This document shows, piece after piece, positions 9,132 through 10,893 of a DNA stretch of 10,893 nucleotides. The position numbers were made by a program, and so were the translations under genes. The notes below the pieces were generated by a model. It was not told where the DNA came from. It saw only the letters and a program-made list of their open reading frames with translations, and ran no database searches. Position 1 is the first letter of the stretch; every line of letters begins with the position of its first letter. Source of the stretch: Acidobacteriota bacterium (GTDB lineage Bacteria; Acidobacteriota; Blastocatellia; RBC074); contig JABFSD010000067.1 in assembly GCA_013140935.1 (NCBI GenBank), positions 1-10,893 of the forward strand, given 5' to 3'.

Positions 9132-9387
9132 AGCGTGGTTGTAATCAACAGTTGGTTTGTGAGCGACACGTTAAAGGTAAGCCGAAGATTTGTCACTTGA
9201 AACGTTTGACCACTATGCACATTTCCAAATACGGTAAAAGCTGAGGAGGTGTTGACCTTCCGCTGAGAAACCTCATACGCCATTGCCGACAAAACCCTGA
9301 ACCCGCCGTGTGTTAATCCGAGGCGAGTTCTTTCGTTTAATGTATGTCGGCAGTCAAACACCAATACCAACAACCGTACAGTGACCT
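9132..9387. promoter_or_regulatory. Divergent intergenic region, likely promoters both ways
   Basis: These 256 bases separate the starts of the minus-strand acyl-CoA dehydrogenase unit and the plus-strand ABC gene, so promoters for both should lie here. A weak plus-strand candidate is TTGACC (9252-9257), a 16-bp spacer and CATACG (9274-9279). A near-palindrome TGAAACGTTTGA (9198-9209, 10 of 12 bases symmetric) could be an operator for a fatty-acid-responsive repressor. TGCCGACA (9284-9291) and TGTCGGCA (9345-9352) form an inverted pair 53 bases apart. None is strong. Short open frames crossing the region lack coding character. Confidence 0.45.
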
Positions 9388-10269
9388 ATGTTGAATCTGA
9401 TTGGAATCTCGAAAACCTATCCCGGCGGAGTGCAGGCGCTGCAAGACATTCACCTCGACGTACCCAAAGGGATGTTCGGATTGCTCGGCCCCAATGGCGC
9501 AGGCAAGTCTACGTTGATGCGGACGATTGCGACGTTGCAACAACCGGATGACGGTTCTATCACGTTCAACGGCATTGATGTTCTGCAAGACCAGATCGCA
9601 CTGCGCCGGACTCTGGGCTATCTGCCGCAAGAGTTCGGCGCTTATCCGCGCACGGCTGCAATCACGATGCTCAAATACCTCGCGGCCTTGAAAGGCATCC
9701 ACGGCCATCAGCAACAGCAAGTCGTAGAAAACCTGCTCGTCAAAACCAATCTGTGGGATGCGCGCCATCAGAGCATTGATAAATTTTCCGGCGGGATGCG
9801 GCAGCGTTACGGCATCGCGCAAGCCTTGCTCGGCAATCCTTCGTTGCTGATCGTTGATGAACCCACAGCGGGACTCGATCCGGCAGAGCGGCGGCGCTTC
9901 CAAAACGTTTTGGCCGAAGTCGGCGAGGATACGGTCGTCATTCTTTCGACTCACATCGTTGATGATGTGAAGGAACTCTGTCATCAGGTCGCCATCATGG
10001 GGCGCGGGCGCATTCTGAAAGTCGGCGAGCCGTTCGAGCTGATGCGCGAGTTGAACGGCAAGCTGTGGACAAAGGTCGTGAAGCGCGAAGCCGTCGCAGC
10101 GATGCGTGCGCGCTTCAACGTGTTATCCACTCGACTCAAAGTTGGTTCCACCGAGATTCGTGTGCTGTCAGACACTCAGCCCGAAGGCATGCAATCCGCC
10201 GCGCCCGAACTGGAAGACGTTTATTTCAGCACGCTGATTGCCCACGGCCTCAAAGACAATTTGGAGTAA
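9388..10269 (+). CDS. ABC transporter ATP-binding protein (ABC-2 type)
   Basis: The protein has 293 residues: one nucleotide-binding domain and a C-terminal tail of about 80 residues. It should hydrolyse ATP on the cytoplasmic side to drive an ABC-2 exporter. All elements are present: Walker A GPNGAGKST (34-42), Q-loop Gln81 (LPQEFG), signature KFSGGMRQR (132-140, FSGGM rather than LSGGQ), Walker B LLIVDEP (153-159), D-loop AGLD (161-164) and switch His189 (STHI). The tail ends in ELEDVYFSTL, common in ABC-2 exporter ATPases. No membrane segments are present, so a permease partner is required. The usual position for it, directly downstream, holds only a seven-codon frame and then an unrelated exported protein. 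Cargo is unknown. There is no strong ribosome-binding site before ATG 9388, and the next upstream gene is divergent. Confidence 0.93.
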   Translation: MLNLIGISKTYPGGVQALQDIHLDVPKGMFGLLGPNGAGKSTLMRTIATLQQPDDGSITFNGIDVLQDQIALRRTLGYLPQEFGAYPRTAAITMLKYLAALKGIHGHQQQQVVENLLVKTNLWDARHQSIDKFSGGMRQRYGIAQALLGNPSLLIVDEPTAGLDPAERRRFQNVLAEVGEDTVVILSTHIVDDVKELCHQVAIMGRGRILKVGEPFELMRELNGKLWTKVVKREAVAAMRARFNVLSTRLKVGSTEIRVLSDTQPEGMQSAAPELEDVYFSTLIAHGLKDNLE

Positions 10270-10274
10270 CACGA

Positions 10275-10298
10275 ATGCGCGCACTCGTCATTAGGTAG
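10275..10298 (+). pseudogene. Seven-codon frame MRALVIR, possible permease start remnant
   Basis: ATG 10275 lies 5 bases after the ABC ATPase stop, the usual junction for an ABC permease gene, and GGAG at 10263-10266 sits at a plausible ribosome-binding distance. The frame reads MRALVIR and then TAG. Basic, hydrophobic beginnings like this are common in ABC-2 permeases, but the following bases show no membrane-protein coding in any plus frame before the next gene at 10367. It may be the 5' end of a deleted permease, a short translated leader, or chance. Seven residues cannot settle the identity. Confidence 0.35.
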
Positions 10299-10366
10299 GA
10301 ATAGCAACAATCATCCGGCCAACCGTCGCTGACCGGAAGCGTCCTTTCAGGAGAATCTGAGGAACT

Positions 10367-10893
10367 ATGCAACGAATCGTGTATCCGAAATTGATCTGCC
10401 TTTGGGCACTGTTACTGGCTTGTGCCTGCGCGATTTCCGCACAAACCGTATCGGCGGACAAATTGCTGAAACAAGCTGCGCAAACCCTGGGCGGCGAAAA
10501 GGCATTCAAGGCGATCTCAACACGACAAGCGAATGGAACGTTCACGCAGCGCAGCGATGGACGCAGCGGCAGGATTCAAATCAGCACGCAACGTCCGAAC
10601 TTTTATCTCAAGACAACGGAACTTGACGGCTTCGAGACGGCTGAGGCTTACAGCGGCAAATCGAGTTGGCAGCGAGATTCGCGCCACGGCTTGCGCACGC
10701 GCGTCGGGCAGGACAGCTACGATTTTCAATTCGCAGCGCTCTTTCACAATCAGCTTTGGTTCGAGGCGAAACAGAACAAAATCCAAATCGTCAGCGGCGG
10801 GAAAGACGCGGTGAATGGCAAAGCCGCAAACCTCGTCACCTTCATCTCGAATCGCAACAGCCGCATACGGCTCTGGCTCGACGCGGCAAACGG
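10367..10893 (+). CDS. Exported protein of unknown function (3' partial)
   Basis: The frame from ATG 10367 stays open to the right edge (175 codons). The N-terminus MQRIVYPKLICLWALLLACACAISAQ is a signal peptide with a basic start and hydrophobic core. Cleavage after AISA by signal peptidase I is likely, while LLAC could serve as a lipobox, so periplasmic or lipoprotein location is open. The mature part begins with SADKLLKQAAQTLGGEKAFKAI, a helical start often seen in secreted proteins related to LolA/LppX-type lipoprotein carriers. Alternating beta-like strands follow (GTFTQRSDGRSGRIQI, NFYLKTTELDGFETAEAY, GKAANLVTF), as expected for such an open barrel. TGAGGA lies 3 bases upstream of the ATG, with AGGAG further off. 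It is 97 bases after the ABC ATPase and may be in the same transcript. The fold assignment is tentative. Confidence 0.8.
   Translation, partial: MQRIVYPKLICLWALLLACACAISAQTVSADKLLKQAAQTLGGEKAFKAISTRQANGTFTQRSDGRSGRIQISTQRPNFYLKTTELDGFETAEAYSGKSSWQRDSRHGLRTRVGQDSYDFQFAALFHNQLWFEAKQNKIQIVSGGKDAVNGKAANLVTFISNRNSRIRLWLDAAN

Noticed and set aside
9128..9373. 81-codon minus-strand frame in the divergent intergenic region
   Set aside because: It has no ribosome-binding site or recognisable motif, overlaps the start of the acyl-CoA dehydrogenase gene, and fills a region that must hold promoters.
9337..9984. 215-codon minus-strand frame opposite the ABC ATPase
   Set aside because: The opposite strand encodes a complete set of ABC ATPase motifs, and this frame has no domain of its own.

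Overview
The window looks like an ordinary chromosomal segment of a free-living heterotrophic bacterium of moderate GC content. A secreted DUF1800/DUF1501 pair, Pro/Thr-rich 'TPTPMPTA' linkers and a cluster of acyl-CoA genes together suggest Acidobacteriota, perhaps Blastocatellia. That placement is inference from gene style, not a marker-gene result. I see no rRNA, tRNA, CRISPR array, phage gene, transposase or recombinase.

Region 1 (1-3165, + strand) holds a secreted-protein pair. The first gene is cut by the left edge: its frame is open back to base 2, where it encodes what looks like the tail of an Ig-like domain. A Pro-rich repeat linker and a complete DUF1800 domain follow. Sixteen bases after its stop comes a DUF1501 protein with a twin-arginine signal, and a 17-bp-stem terminator closes the unit.

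Region 2 (3204-4941, + strand) holds a small protein of unknown function with two membrane helices, followed 4 bases later by a family III (CaiB/BaiF) CoA-transferase. A perfect 32-bp inverted repeat lies between the CoA-transferase and the convergent gene beyond it.

Region 3 (5052-9131, - strand) holds, in transcription order, a long acyl-CoA dehydrogenase with the C-terminal extension of the VLCAD/FadE type, a zinc-dependent alcohol dehydrogenase and a glutaryl-CoA dehydrogenase. With the convergent CoA-transferase these genes point to fatty-acid and dicarboxylic-acid or lysine-derived acyl-CoA breakdown. A glutarate route (glutarate to glutaryl-CoA to crotonyl-CoA) is a reasonable hypothesis.

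Region 4 (9132-10893) starts with a 256-bp divergent intergenic region. An ABC transporter ATPase follows, then a seven-codon open frame sitting where a permease gene would normally start, then a secreted or lipoprotein-like protein that runs off the right edge.

I found no clear new defence or mobile system. The items most worth a second look are the Ig-like/DUF1800 fusion at the left edge, the possible permease remnant after the ABC ATPase, and the large perfect palindrome between the convergent genes.
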